Shown here piece by piece: positions 10,151 through 20,994 of a stretch of 64,000 nucleotides of DNA (within the stretch, counting starts at the first letter, position 1; every line of letters begins with the position of its first letter). Made by a program: the position numbers and the translations under genes. This DNA is from Escallonia rubra (taxonomy: Eukaryota; Streptophyta; Magnoliopsida; Escalloniales; Escalloniaceae): positions 310,001-374,000 of the forward strand of contig JAVXUO010000518.1 of the NCBI GenBank assembly GCA_033065855.1, written 5' to 3'. The notes below the pieces were generated by a model. That model had not been told where the DNA came from. It did no database searches and saw nothing but the letters and a program-made list of their open reading frames with translations.

Positions 10151-11340
10151 GGGTCAAATACACGTAGGTACCCTGGAACTACTACAAAGTCTCAATTAAG
10201 GGTCCCAAAATTTAATTTTTACACATAAGGGCCTGTAACTCCAAATTTGCAATAAGTAAGTACATCCGTCCACTTTCTTAACGATTGAGGCTTTTCCGTC
10301 AGGGACATTTTTGGGTTTCCATATTTGGGTGTTTTTCTCTTCTTCTTCTTCTTCAAAATTTCACCTCTCTCCTCCCCATCCTCATTTAATCCCTTTCTTT
10401 CTCTCTCTTTCTTTCCTCATCTCTTCTTCCCCCTATTTTCTTCGTACTGCCCGAACTGTTCTTCCCCTTTCTGTTTTCTTTCTCTGTTTCCTCACCCGCC
10501 GTCGTGGGTCCTTTGTGATAGATCGGTGGGAGGCACCAGTCACCACCGATGGTTGCTGTCGATCGTGGCAGTGGTGTGGCCCTAGTGGAATTTGATGACA
10601 GATCTGCGCCTGAGAGGACCTGAGCCATCGACAGCATGCCTCTTATGACCTGAACGAAGATCTGTATCGTCCTCGGTGCGTAGGCTATACCTGTATCGTC
10701 CTCAGCGTGTAGGCCTCCGGCTGAGCCAGCTCGGCCATGGCGCCACCGTCGGCATCTCTCACCTACTCCTAGTCTAGGTTGCGGCTACAGTGCATGTGTC
10801 CTCGAGGGAAGCAAATCTCATATGTTGTGTGTCTTTGTTACATTTGACGAAGTTGTGGTCAAGGTGGTGATGGTAGTGCTGTGATGATGCGGCGGGTAAA
10901 GCCGTGGTGATTTTGGGTGAATTTAGTGGGGTTGCAGGTTATTGAGACTTGGTCTCTTCGTCTCTTTTTGTTACCGATTTTCTTTCCACTTTGTCGTTCA
11001 GTAGCGACGCCACTGGGATCTGCTGTCGACTAGTGTGGTTGTTGCCACTGTCGGTGGTTTCTTGTCCTCATGGGGTGAGGGGGTGGCTGTTGCTGCCGCC
11101 GATGGTTTCTTCTTCTTAAGGAAGAAGAAGTGAAAAATTAAAAAAGAAAAGAGGAAAAACACCCAAATATGGAAACCCGAAAATGCCCCTGACGGAAAAG
11201 CCTCAATCGTTAAGAAAGTGGACGGATGTACTTACTTATTGCAAATTTGGAGTTACAGGCCCTTATGTGTAAAAATTAAACTTTTGGACCCTTAATTGAG
11301 ACTTTGTGGTAGTTCCAGGGTACCTACGTGTATTTGACCC
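10151..11340. mobile_element. Non-autonomous Mutator-like element (MULE), 1.19 kb
   Basis: Terminal inverted repeats of about 187 bp (10151-10337 and 11154-11340) are nearly identical and start GGGTCAAATACACGTAGGTA. The element is flanked by the 9-bp direct repeat TATATAATT (10142-10150 and 11341-11349), and long TIRs with a 9-bp duplication are diagnostic of Mutator. No transposase is present. The internal 0.8 kb is GC-richer, pyrimidine-rich on the left and purine-rich on the right. Its short open frames have no recognisable domain and could be captured host sequence (Pack-MULE). Two paralogous sites without the element exist at about 17634-17642 and 34762-34770. Confidence 0.93.
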
Positions 11341-11580
11341 TATATAATTTTGTCAAAACTTCCTAGTATGATTCAGCTTAAGTCTCTCATACTCCTTCCA
11401 TTTAATAATATTTAAAACCTTTAACCATTTTTGCGCCTGTTATTCGATTTGGATGTTACATAAAAATTAAAAGTCATAGTTAAGATGGATTACATTGTAT
11501 AGTCATGATATATTCAACATTCATGAACCTACTAACAAAAAACAGAGTAAACTATCTTTACTATCGATATATAAGAAGAG

Positions 11581-13312
11581 GTTTTGTATCGGGTCACCAT
11601 TCAACGCCATAACCCACAACTTCTTAACCTCCTTCGTCCCACAGATCCGGGTCATAGTTGTGTCCGTTGACTACAAACTCGCTCTGGAGAACTCGCTGCC
11701 AATCCTTTACGAGGACTCCTGGGCCTTAATGCAGTGGATTGCAGCTCATTCGCTGGGAAAGGACCAGAACCGTGGATTAACCAGCATGCAGACATGGGCC
11801 GGGTTTTCTTGGTGGGTGAGAGTGCTGGAGGAACCATTGCAGTCCGAGCAAGAGCAAAAGGAACGGCGGGTTTTAGTGTCCGTGGGTTCCGTATTTTGCT
11901 AATGAAGAGCCGGATGAGCTAATCAAGTATATCTACCCGACGTGCAGCCAGGGGCGGAGCCAGGATTTTACTTCAGGGGGTGCTAAATATATATCGCAGT
12001 TAGTAAATTTTTTTATTAGTAGAATAACACACAAAAACAGACTGTACTTTTCGATAATACACAAAAAACATACTAAGAGGCAAATTAGTACATGCTTTCT
12101 TCCCTTATGAGTCAAAAATGGTTTAGATAATTTGTTATTCGAGGTATTGGATCAATTGTGATTATAAACTGTCCAAAAGTGTTGACCCTAAATGAATATA
12201 CATTGGGTTTTTGGTATGTAATAATATATAGGTTCTAGTGGGAGAATGCTACACTTATAGACATCCCAATGAGTAACTGCATCAACAGTGGCATAAACAA
12301 GATATTCGTTCTCGCTTAGTTCAACTCCGCTTCCCTGAATCGTCACATTTCTCGTAAATATTTTGGAAATGGCGTGAACTTTGGCGATGGTTTTGTGGAG
12401 GTAAAAACTCATATATCTCAGCTTTTCCAGTGAACAAAAAACTAATCCACAGTAGAAATGCTAGGTATTGGAAGTAGATAAAACAACAGAAGTCACGAAT
12501 AATACTTGAAGCTATGAATCAGTGTAAGATGGAGGCATCAACTTGATTTGAATCCATGATATCTTAGGCATGAATTCGAACCTTACCTTTATTGCAAGGA
12601 TAAAATCTGATTTACAAAAAGAGAGAGGAATCGTAGATCTGGGCTCGATCTGGCCGGCGTTGGTGAGGGCGGCCGACCGCCGTTCGTGACCGGTAACTGA
12701 GGCGCCGTGACGGCCGTGACCGGTGACTGAGGCGCCGAAAGTGACTGTGACTGTGAGCATCACTTCGTCCGGTTCGCTACTTTGTCCGGCTCGTAGATCT
12801 AGGCTAGATCTGGCCGGAGTTGGACTTGGTGAGGGCCTTCGACCGTCATCCGTGACCGGTGAGTCGGTGACTGTGAGGTACGGTGAGAGGTTGACGGTCT
12901 TGAACTGAGGAGAAGAGAGAGAGTGTGTGTGTGTGTCTGTCGAGTCTGTGAGTGAAGAAGACTACATGTATTTTTTTTTTCCAAAATATGAGGGGGTACA
13001 TTCCCCCCCCCCCCCCTCGTACAAGCGTGGCTGTGCAGCAGGTTGTTTGAAGACCCAATTCTCAACCCGGAGGCGGATCCGGATTTGTCGAAACTGGGTT
13101 GCTCCAGGGTGTTTGTTTGTGTGGGCGAACAAGATTGGTTGAAGCCGAGGGGCGTGGGTTATTACGAGATCTTGAAGAGAAGTGGGTATGGAGGGACAGT
13201 GGAATTTGTGGAGACGGAAGGTGAGAGCCATTGCTTTCACGTGTTCAACCCAACCTGTGAGAAGGCACTGGCTCTGAACCGAGCATTGGCTTCTTTCATA
13301 AATCAAGACTAA
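11581..13312 (+). pseudogene. CXE group A copy 4, truncated and transposon-split pseudogene
   Basis: CXE sequence begins abruptly at about 11580, inside the region just after the oxyanion motif (FCIGSPFNAITHNFL), so the first 80 or so codons are absent. It is closest to the gene at 2712. A base is missing near 11749, 12 bp (AHNI) are lost after the elbow GESAGGT, and about 13 bp are missing near 11890. A hAT-like element interrupts it at 11949-13031. Coding similarity resumes at about 13040 and runs open to the stop at 13312, including the catalytic Asp and His. No functional product is expected. Confidence 0.9.
11949..13031. mobile_element. hAT-like non-autonomous element inside CXE pseudogene
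   Basis: It starts CAGGGGCGGAGCCAGGATTT. Its first 150 bp match the reverse complement of the right end of the element at 16059-17391, and its right end matches that element's left end (ACGAGGGGGG, AATGTACCC). The two copies are therefore one family in opposite orientation. Flanks are CGTGCAGC and TGTGCAGC, a near-perfect 8-bp duplication. The right terminus has lost the first 10 or so bases of the TIR. The interior contains a GC-rich block with repeated GACCGGT and CTGAGGCGCCG, an imperfect GT tract at 12920-12935 and a C16 homopolymer near 13003. No transposase. Confidence 0.75.
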
Positions 13313-14141
13313 ATTACATCTTCATTCGAGGAATTTCCAATTTTATGTTTTTAAAATGACCAGTTAATGAATTGTTGTATCAACTGTTCAAGTCAACATC
13401 ATATTTTTTGGATGAAAATTATTGGTAGGATAAGATGGTATGTTAACACTTTTTCTATGAAAAAGTTTATCGTAAATATAGGAATAGTCTAGTAAAGCAT
13501 TTTTTTGAATGAAAGTATCAGAATTCATTCATGTTACAAATTTCTTGCTATTTTTTTCCTTTCGACTCGATACGTGCACAACTTCTGCGTGGCTCATACT
13601 GTGCATTTATCATAAGCAAGCTAATTTAATATCTCTAATCTTATTATTTTGGTTTTATTTAGTTTCGTAGGGGAAAAGAGGAAAATTAAATAAAGAAGAT
13701 GAAAACTTCTACGGAGTGCTGGTATACACACAAAGAGAAAAAATAATTAATCTTCAGAATAAGCCATATGAGGATGATAATTAGTCTACATTTTTTAACA
13801 TCACACATAAAGAAACATGCTAAATTAAAGAAAACAGTTAAAAATTAAATTCGCAAGTGACCGCACAAATCAAGAATAAATCCGTCTTTCAATATAATCA
13901 AAACAAAACAAAACAAACCAAGAGTATTTATATTGTACTCCATTTGTTTGGTTTTTAGTCACAGAGTGATGGGGGTCAAAATATCTAACACTAAAACCAT
14001 ATGGCACGCCGACCCAAACTATCCACCAATAATTTGTACTCTTTCCCTTCCTTCTACACCGTCACTGCTGTTTTCGGTTTCTTCACAACAGTTGTTGTAT
14101 TCATCTTCTTCCTTTCTCCCTCCTCCCTCTTCCTCTCCGCA
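13313..14141. other. Intergenic between split pseudogene and intact group B gene
   Basis: 13313-13785 matches the 3' flank of the gene at 2712, and 13785-14141 matches the 5' flank of the group B pseudogene at 6913. The roughly 2.4 kb between these in the first unit, which holds CXE copy 3, is absent here. An in-frame upstream ATG at 14001 would add a 47-residue hydrophobic extension to the next gene; I treat that as 5' leader. Confidence 0.6.
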
Positions 14142-15065
14142 ATGGACTCGACCGCAACCGACGTTGCCCACGACTTCCACCCATGGTTCCGTGTCTACAA
14201 AGACGGCCACGTCGAGAGATTCCTCGGCAGCCCCTTCGTCCCCGCATCGGACGACCACCAGACCCTCGCCGTCCGATCCAAAGACATCGCCATATCCACC
14301 GCCTCCGCCCGCCTCTTCCTACCCAAAACTATCGCGCCAAACGAAAAACTCCCCCTCCTCATCTACATCCACGGCGGCGCCTTCTCCATCGAGTCTGCCT
14401 TCTCTTCCGCCTACCACAACTATCTCAGTTCCCTTGTCGAGGAATCCAACGTCATCGCTGTCTCCATCGAGTACAGATTGGCCCCTGAACACCCGATCCC
14501 CGCTTGCTACGATGACTGCTACGCAGTCATGAAATGGGTCGCTCAGCATAACGATGGTGGTGACCGACCCGGATTGGATCCATGGTTAAACGAGCATGCT
14601 GATTTTGGGAAGGTTTACTTGGCTGGTGACAGTGCTGGCGCTAATTTAGCGCATAACATGGTGGTACGAGCTGACGGTGATGGGTTAAAGAAGATTTCGG
14701 GTTTGGTTTTGATCCATCCGTATTTCGGGAACGAGGAGCCTGCTAAGATGTGGGACTTTATCTGCTCCGATAGTGGTGGGGTAAATGACCCGAGGCTGAA
14801 CCCGGCTGCGCATCCGGGTTTGCTCTCCAAGCTGGAGTGCGAGAAGGTTCTGATCTGTACTGCGGGTAAAGATTTTTTAAGGGACAGGGGAAGGAGTTAC
14901 TACGCGGCGTTGAAGGAGAGTGGGTGGGGAGGTGCGGTGGAGATGGTGGAGACGGAAGGGGAGGAGCATGTGTTCCATCTGTTCAAGCCAACTTCCGACA
15001 AGGCCAAGGCCATGATGAAATTGATTGCTTCGTTCATCAATCCGACCAATGCCGCCTCTTTGTGA
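14142..15065 (+). CDS. Plant carboxylesterase (CXE), group B copy 2, intact
   Basis: Intronless, 307 residues, the best-preserved group B gene. Oxyanion motif HGGAF is at 77-81 and elbow GDSAGAN at 162-168 (Ser164). Asp244 in AGKDFLRDRG and His276 in EGEEHVFHLF complete the triad, so an active serine esterase is expected. I chose this ATG because it aligns with all other group B starts (MDS..ADVAHDF.PWFRVY). An ATG 141 nt upstream is in frame but codes for a hydrophobic stretch not found in the family. It is the intact counterpart of the pseudogene at 6913. Group B resembles the 2-hydroxyisoflavanone dehydratase-like CXEs, but the substrate is unknown. Confidence 0.93.
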   Translation: MDSTATDVAHDFHPWFRVYKDGHVERFLGSPFVPASDDHQTLAVRSKDIAISTASARLFLPKTIAPNEKLPLLIYIHGGAFSIESAFSSAYHNYLSSLVEESNVIAVSIEYRLAPEHPIPACYDDCYAVMKWVAQHNDGGDRPGLDPWLNEHADFGKVYLAGDSAGANLAHNMVVRADGDGLKKISGLVLIHPYFGNEEPAKMWDFICSDSGGVNDPRLNPAAHPGLLSKLECEKVLICTAGKDFLRDRGRSYYAALKESGWGGAVEMVETEGEEHVFHLFKPTSDKAKAMMKLIASFINPTNAASL

Positions 15066-16058
15066 GAAAGAGGGTGGGGCGGTGGGCTATTTTTGCATAA
15101 ATTACGTTGCATTGGTTCTTGCTTGTTGTGATTCGATGTTATGAGAAGTTTAAGGATTTGAAGTCTTGTACTGAGCTTAAAGAGCTGCTGCCTCCATCGT
15201 AGCAAGACAGTGTGCTTCAGTCAGCCTTACAGTATGCAACAATGAAGTATGTGTTTTAGTTGCTTTTGTTCCATTTGAATGTAAGGGTTTAGACCAAGTC
15301 ACTGCTGTTGCAGCTTTACTAGTAAGTTCTGCATTGTTAGTTGTTCTTCACCATTGAATAACAGAGTTCATTTTCATGTGAATTCTACTCAAAAGTGTTT
15401 ATAGCACAGTGCCCAAGTGAGACGTAGGAGGGATGAGGTTCAATATTCAATACTCATCGCCTTTAACGAGTTTAGCAACCATATGCTGGAGTATTATAAT
15501 AAAAATTGTTATGGCTTTCTTACAAATAATTATTGTGGTTGTTGAAATATTTATGATGGTTCCTCTTGACCTATGATTATTGTGGGACTTGTAATATTTA
15601 TGTTTGAGCAAGTTACCACGGTCATGTCATGTGCAATGAGTTGGCGTGGAAAATTTTATACTAGTACTTATTGTACACTAAATGATCTTCCAAAGTCAAA
15701 AAACTATATATATTCTGTTATTGAAATAGAGCCGTGGATGTATTCATGCACCATACATATATTTGGTAGCCTTTTTAGACTTCGCGCACTCTCTGTCAAG
15801 ATTGGGTCACTATTCACTACGATGCTTCCAAATTCCTTTTCATGGTCCATACGTCCCCTCACACAAAGGGTTATTTCGAGTAACACTTTTATCTCTCTTG
15901 TCTCGAACGCGACGTGCATATATTCATTTTACAGAAAACAACCGTAAGGGCGCGAACCGTCTTAAAGAGAACAATTAGTCTATGCGTTAACTTAGCGTTA
16001 ACATACTTGTTTCTAAGGTATTCAATGTGAATCCATTAAACCCTTAATGATATTTTAT
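15066..16058. other. Group B 3' flank, copy 2
   Basis: Non-coding, collinear with copy 1 at 7823-9900. It carries the uninterrupted target of the SINE found in copy 1 (TGTATTCATGCACCATAC at about 15739). It ends at the left target duplication (TATTTTAT, 16051-16058) of the hAT element that follows. Confidence 0.7.
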
Positions 16059-17391
16059 CAGGGGTGGAGCCACTGTTGAACGAGGGGGGGCTAATGTACC
16101 CTCTCAATTTTTGAAATATATATATGGGGGCTGATCCATTGCTAACGTTGTTTCAGATTTTCACTCTCTCTCTTCTCCTCTCAACTTTCACGACCTCTCT
16201 CACTCTCTCAATTCTCACCGTCTCACGACTCATGGTTACGGGCGCCTTACTCTGGCAAATCGCAGACTGGCGACGACGGCCACGACACGAGCCCACTATC
16301 TGAGCTATCTGGATCGGGGTCTAGATCTACGTGACGGCGAGCTCACGGTCATTGACAACCTTACCTCAACCGGCGACGGCGTCGCCACGAACGATCTGTA
16401 GCCTCTGACTCCACGTTTCCACCGGCGACAACCGTCGACAAGGAGTATGTTCCCAAATCCCAAATCGCCTTGCATGATGATTGATGCATCTCTTCATTCT
16501 CTTGAATATGCGTGGGCCGTGGGGGACTGAATGTCTAAATCATAGTGTGGAATGGATGTGGACCTGTGGTCTTTGATGTTTGAATTGAATTGGATTTTGT
16601 CACAATAGTCAACAGTAGCTCCGCCCCCTAAATTGTTTGATTTTTGATGTTTGATGTTTGAATTGAATTGAAAAACTGGTTTACACAATCAGTTCTTTGA
16701 TCTACACTACCAAAAGACAAGACCACCAATGTTAATATCAACAATCAGAGGAAAACCTCAAGATGCTGAAGGTGTAACTGTAGTCTTTAGAAAATGATTG
16801 TCATTTGTTTCAATATTAAAGCAGCAAATCAAAAACTTAGTTCAAATAGGTGATGAGTAAGACAAGGTACAATCGAAAGTGCATAGTCACACTACTATTC
16901 TTGCGAGTACAACAAATAATGTCAACACTGTAATTGCCTAAAGAAAAAGGACTTTTACTTGACTTTGCATCTTTTAGTATTTTTATCTAATAAACAGTAC
17001 AACAAAAGTAGGCAAAATCGTACTAGAGTTCCTGAATTTTACAATTTACCATCAAGAATTAACAACAGTCTGCTAAAAATGAACTCTAACTTAATTTAAG
17101 ATTCCCTACATATTGGTGGGACTCCCAAATAGGGCAACATCACCCTTGCACTGCTTCAAACAATTGTACCTATCTGAATCACATGGATGTGCTTGAAACG
17201 TGCTTAAAACTCACTTAGTTTTCACCGGATTTGTGTGCTTTGACTTTTTGTGAATTTCTGTTGTTGTGTATTATCGAAAATGCACTCTGTTTTTTTTTTT
17301 TTTTTTGTGTGGCTAATTTACTTATAAATTTTTTTATTGATTTCAATATATTTTTAGCACCCTCTGGAGTGAATTCCTGGCTCCGCCACTG
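16059..17391. mobile_element. hAT superfamily non-autonomous element, 1.33 kb
   Basis: Ends are CAGGGGTGGAGCCA and TGGCTCCGCCACTG (inverted), flanked by a perfect 8-bp duplication TATTTTAT at 16051-16058 and 17392-17399, typical of hAT. The paralogous flanks at about 9899 and 33615 lack the insertion. No transposase frame is visible. Internal repeats of TTTGATGTTTGAATTGAATT occur near 16576 and 16645. It is related to the element at 11949-13031 but inserted in the opposite orientation. Confidence 0.88.
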
Positions 17392-17399
17392 TATTTTAT

Positions 17400-18232
17400 A
17401 TTGCAAGAACAATGACGTGTTTTGAAGACCATATCGGTAAATGTAACTTTCGACCTTAGAACTAAAGAAAGTAATTGTTCACGTGATTTTCTTTAATTTT
17501 ATTTTTTTATACGAGCTCACTAACATATCATGTTTATTACTGCGTATTAGATACTAATATCCAATAGTAGACGTCGCAGGAAGTATGAGTGACCTAATGC
17601 CTTTTGACCTACTACTTCGTGACTGAAGCTTGATATATAATTTTGTCAAAACCTCCTAGTATGATTCAGCATGAGTGTCTCATACTCCTTCCATTTAAAT
17701 TTTTTTTAAATCTTTAACCATTTTTGCCCCATTATTCGATTTGGATGTTAATAAAAATGAAAAGTCATAGTTTAATTAGATGGATCACATCACATGATAT
17801 AGTTTAACAAAAAAAAAATGAGTATTGTTCTAAAATTACGAAAACAAAAAACAAAGTAAAGTATGTCTTTATTATCGATATATAGAAGAGACCGGGAGAT
17901 TCAAGGGAAATTTGTAACATGACTTTTATAGATTTTGTTTTTCTTTCGTCTTTACTTTCAATGTTTTGATGGTTCGCTTTGGCTAATCAAGTGCAAATGA
18001 AAATTACCAACGCATATAAACTTTTTTTAACATATCATGTATTGATTCAGTTCGATTTATTCCCGGATTCAAAATACTGATCCGTGAACAGAATCAAATT
18101 GACGTCGGATTTATTCCCGGATTCAAAATAATATATATATATTTGGAATTTGAAAACATTTAACACCTTATTCCTACATAATCATATGCCTATACTCCTA
18201 ATACCACAAGACCGAACTGTTCTGATACCAAC
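17400..18232. other. Distal unit flank, copy 2, with MULE empty site
   Basis: Non-coding. 17400-17640 continues the duplicated flank and includes TATATAATT (17634-17642), the unoccupied target of the MULE at 10151. 17700-18060 resembles the 3' flank of the first CXE gene (1150-1510). A direct repeat, GGATTTATTCCCGGATTCAAAAT-like, occurs at about 18056 and 18107. Confidence 0.6.
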
Positions 18233-18550
18233 TGTAACGCCACAAAAATCCGGAACTCTGTTATCCACCTAAGACCCATTATTAAATGCACATAGCTTAG
18301 TCACTTAAGCTACGCTACTAGAAGGTGGTTCCACGTGTGATCATCTTTTCAAAAATTTGACACCTAGCTACAAATTTTTACAATTTGCAAAATAGCCCTC
18401 TATTTTTTTCAAAATTACAAAAATTTCCCAAAAATCTTTTAAGTTTCAATACGCTAAAAATTCCCGGGCATTGCCCAAAATTACCGTATGTTTATTTTTC
18501 AGAGTCCGAATGGTTATTTTAACCGACTCCCTAAGTTCGGGATATTACAC
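18233..18550 (-). mobile_element. Possible solo LTR or LTR remnant
   Basis: It starts TGTAACGCCACAAAAATCC and ends GGGATATTACA, so it has TG...CA termini in a style common for plant LTRs. On the minus strand it is followed at once by TTGGTATCAGAAC, which resembles an initiator-Met-tRNA primer-binding site. No internal domains were seen, and the target duplication (CAAC) is weak. Confidence 0.4.
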
Positions 18551-20175
18551 AACTGAAGTTTGGTCGAGGGACATAACTCAAGGCGTAGTCCATTATGGTT
18601 CTCTCAAATGGAAGTTGTCAACACTAAGTTTTGGTTCCAGCCCGGAAGGTACCAACACCTATTACACAGTACAAGTTGCCCATCTTATTTATGTATTTTT
18701 TATTTTTTATTACTTTAAGAGTTTATAATGTTCGAGAACCATGGCTTTATTTTGCAAAGGAGAAAATAAGTAATATAATAAAGAAAAAAGGGAGGTTTAT
18801 GAATTTATCATGATTTTCTTTGATATGGTTTTAAATGCTTTAATTTTGTTAGAACTGTGAGACTTTATAAACATTTCATCAGTGGATTTTTAAGTATTTT
18901 AAAAAATCATTTTATTTTATCAAAATAGTGGGGGATTGTTGGAATATTTTAATAAAAATAAAATGTACATTATAGCATTATAATGCAATTTATGGCTATA
19001 TGGTATTTACTTTCTTGTAAATTATGAAATGAGTTACAAATGTAATAATGAGTATTATTAACTCATATTGATTTATGGTGTGTATAATATAGTTTATTAT
19101 TTGGCATTATTGAGATTTATTATCATTATTTCATGAGTTACAAAGCTTTTAAGCTTACTTATGTAGCCAATAAATAGATTATGTTTGGCCATATATATAT
19201 AAGGCCATGGGGTGTGACATAGAAGATTTGAAGCTACCATGCTTCCAAACTTAGTGTTTTCCAATTTACTATTACAATGTATTTTTCTATATATATTTTA
19301 TAATATTTTATACTTGGGCAACGTGATCGTGGACTGATTCTTACCGTCTTCCTGTGGACGTGCACATGGAGGAGATATAGCTGCGTCAACAGATTTTATC
19401 TTGGAGACATTGTCTACCGTCAACACCTACACGTAGGGAGGCGATAACGTTTTTAGGACAGCGACTTTGTCGCGACTCTCACGAACGAGTTATATCATTT
19501 TACTACTCTAGATTATATAATTTTATCAAGAGTTCATACATAATTACTTTCAATTATTTATTATTATTTTGCTATTTTAATCACCTAGTGTTGCTAATGT
19601 TTTGTTGTAGAAAATACAAATCAAAGCCTAAATTTTCCAAGAGTTTTCTCAAACATATCTTCACAAAAAATATCTCTCTCTTTTTTTAATTTTGAAAAAA
19701 TCAAATCAATTCTCTAATTACTCTTTTCAATATATAGTTTGGTACCATGTTGTCTTTTGGAGCACTTCTATCCTACCATATCTAAAGATTGTTACAGCCT
19801 ACTCTTTTGTTCTTAATTAGTTGTTTTAGGTCTGTTATCACTGGTGAAGATAATGACTAACTGATTATATGTTTGCTTTAATTTCATATACTTTTCTTAA
19901 TATTAATCATTTTTTTGTTCTTTGTAATCCATAAATTCCGTAATTTTTTTCTTTTTTGATTAGTATATTCGTGTAAAACCATTTTGATGATGTCAATTAT
20001 CAACCTTATATCTCACGGCTGTCAATTATTTTTTAGTGCTTTTTAATTAGAGATGTACCATTTTCTTTACATATTTCACGGTTTTCTTTTACAGAATTTT
20101 TAAGTTTCTGTCTCAAGTTCGTGATGTTTCATTTTCAATTCTCAATGCAGGTCCAAACTTTTGTTCCCAAGTTTA
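18551..20175. other. AT-rich intergenic DNA, no gene seen
   Basis: No coding signal. At about 18930-18950 the motif GTGGGGGATTGTTGGAATAT looks like a Copia polypurine tract running into an LTR start (TGTTGGAATA). I could not find the matching end or any protein domain, so this is only a hint of an old LTR remnant. Confidence 0.35.
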
Positions 20176-20994
20176 GGGTTCGTTTGACAAATTTTTTTTT
20201 TTGGTTTTCAGTTTTTAAAGAGCAGTTTTTTAAAGAGCAGCTTAATTTTTTTTTTTATAAAAACAAGTGGGTGTTTGATTTCCCCTTTTTTTTTTTAGGT
20301 TTTTTTTTTTGGTGTTTGGTAACCCTTTTTATTTTGACTTTTTTTTTTTGGTGGTTTGCGGTGGCGGTGGTGGGGTGTAGCGGTGGTGACCGGTGGTGGT
20401 GGTGGTGGCCAGAGGTGGCTGCCGGCAGTCGCCGGCGGTGGTCGCCGGCGGCCGGAGGTGGCAGCCGGCAGTCTCCGGCGGTGGTCGCCGATGGCCGGAG
20501 GTGGCTGCCGATGGTCGCCGGCGGCCGGAGGTGGCTGCCGGTGGTCGTCGGCGGTCGGAGGTGGCAGGCGGCAGTCTCTGGCGGTGGTCGCCGGCGGCCG
20601 GAGGTGGCTGCCGGTGGTCGCCGGCTGCCGGAGGTGGCTGCCGGCGGCCGGCAGTCTCCGGCGGCCGGAGGTGGCTGGCAGTGGTCGCCGGCGGCCGGAG
20701 GTGGCAGCTGGCAGTCTCCGGCGGTGGTCGCCGGCGGCCGGAGGTGGCTGCAGGCAATCTCCGGAGGTGGTCGCCGGCGGCCGGCGGTGGTCGCCTGAGG
20801 TGGCTGCCGGCGGTGGGAGGGTGGTGGTGGTGGTTTAAGAAAAAAAAACCAGTTTCTGGAGTTTTTTTTTTTACTCTTCAGTTTAAAAACTGGTTTTTAA
20901 ACTGAAAAAAAAAATGGTTACCAAACGCTCCTTTTTTTTTCAGTTTTTAAAAACTGAAAAAAAAAAGAGGAAATTTTTTTTGTCAAACCTAGCC
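20176..20994. mobile_element. Foldback element carrying a GC-rich minisatellite
   Basis: Ends are GGGTTCGTTTGACAAA and TTTGTCAAACCTAGCC (inverted), with inner inverted pairs GTTTGGTAACC / GGTTACCAAAC and many T or A runs. 20400-20815 is a dense tandem array of GGAGGTGGCTGCCGGTGGTC-like units, about 70-80% GC by eye, in otherwise AT-rich DNA. Open frames here in several frames on both strands are by-products of the GC-rich repeat, not genes. A truncated relative is at 4418-4589. Superfamily undecided. Confidence 0.7.
20400..20815. repeat. GC-rich minisatellite with mixed 30/43-bp period
   Basis: Successive GGAGGTGG cores at about 20454, 20497, 20527, 20557, 20600, 20630, 20667, 20697 and 20740 are spaced 43, 30, 30, 43, 30, 37, 30 and 43 bp. 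The longer unit equals the shorter one plus a 13-bp GGCAGTCTCCGGC-type insert. Confidence 0.75.

Noticed and set aside
14001..14141. Upstream in-frame ATG giving a 354-residue CXE with a hydrophobic leader
   Set aside because: The family start MDSTATDVAHDF aligns at 14142 in every group B copy. The upstream stretch is pyrimidine-rich leader, and it is not open in the same way in the paralogues.
20400..20815. Possible CRISPR-like array
   Set aside because: The repeats are contiguous and imperfect with no unique spacers, and the genome is a plant. It is a minisatellite.
20121..20905. Several long open frames (up to about 225 codons) on both strands
   Set aside because: They coincide with the GC-rich minisatellite, are open in several frames at once, and encode only repetitive R/G/W/A/V/P-rich strings. 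This is low-complexity sequence, not a gene.
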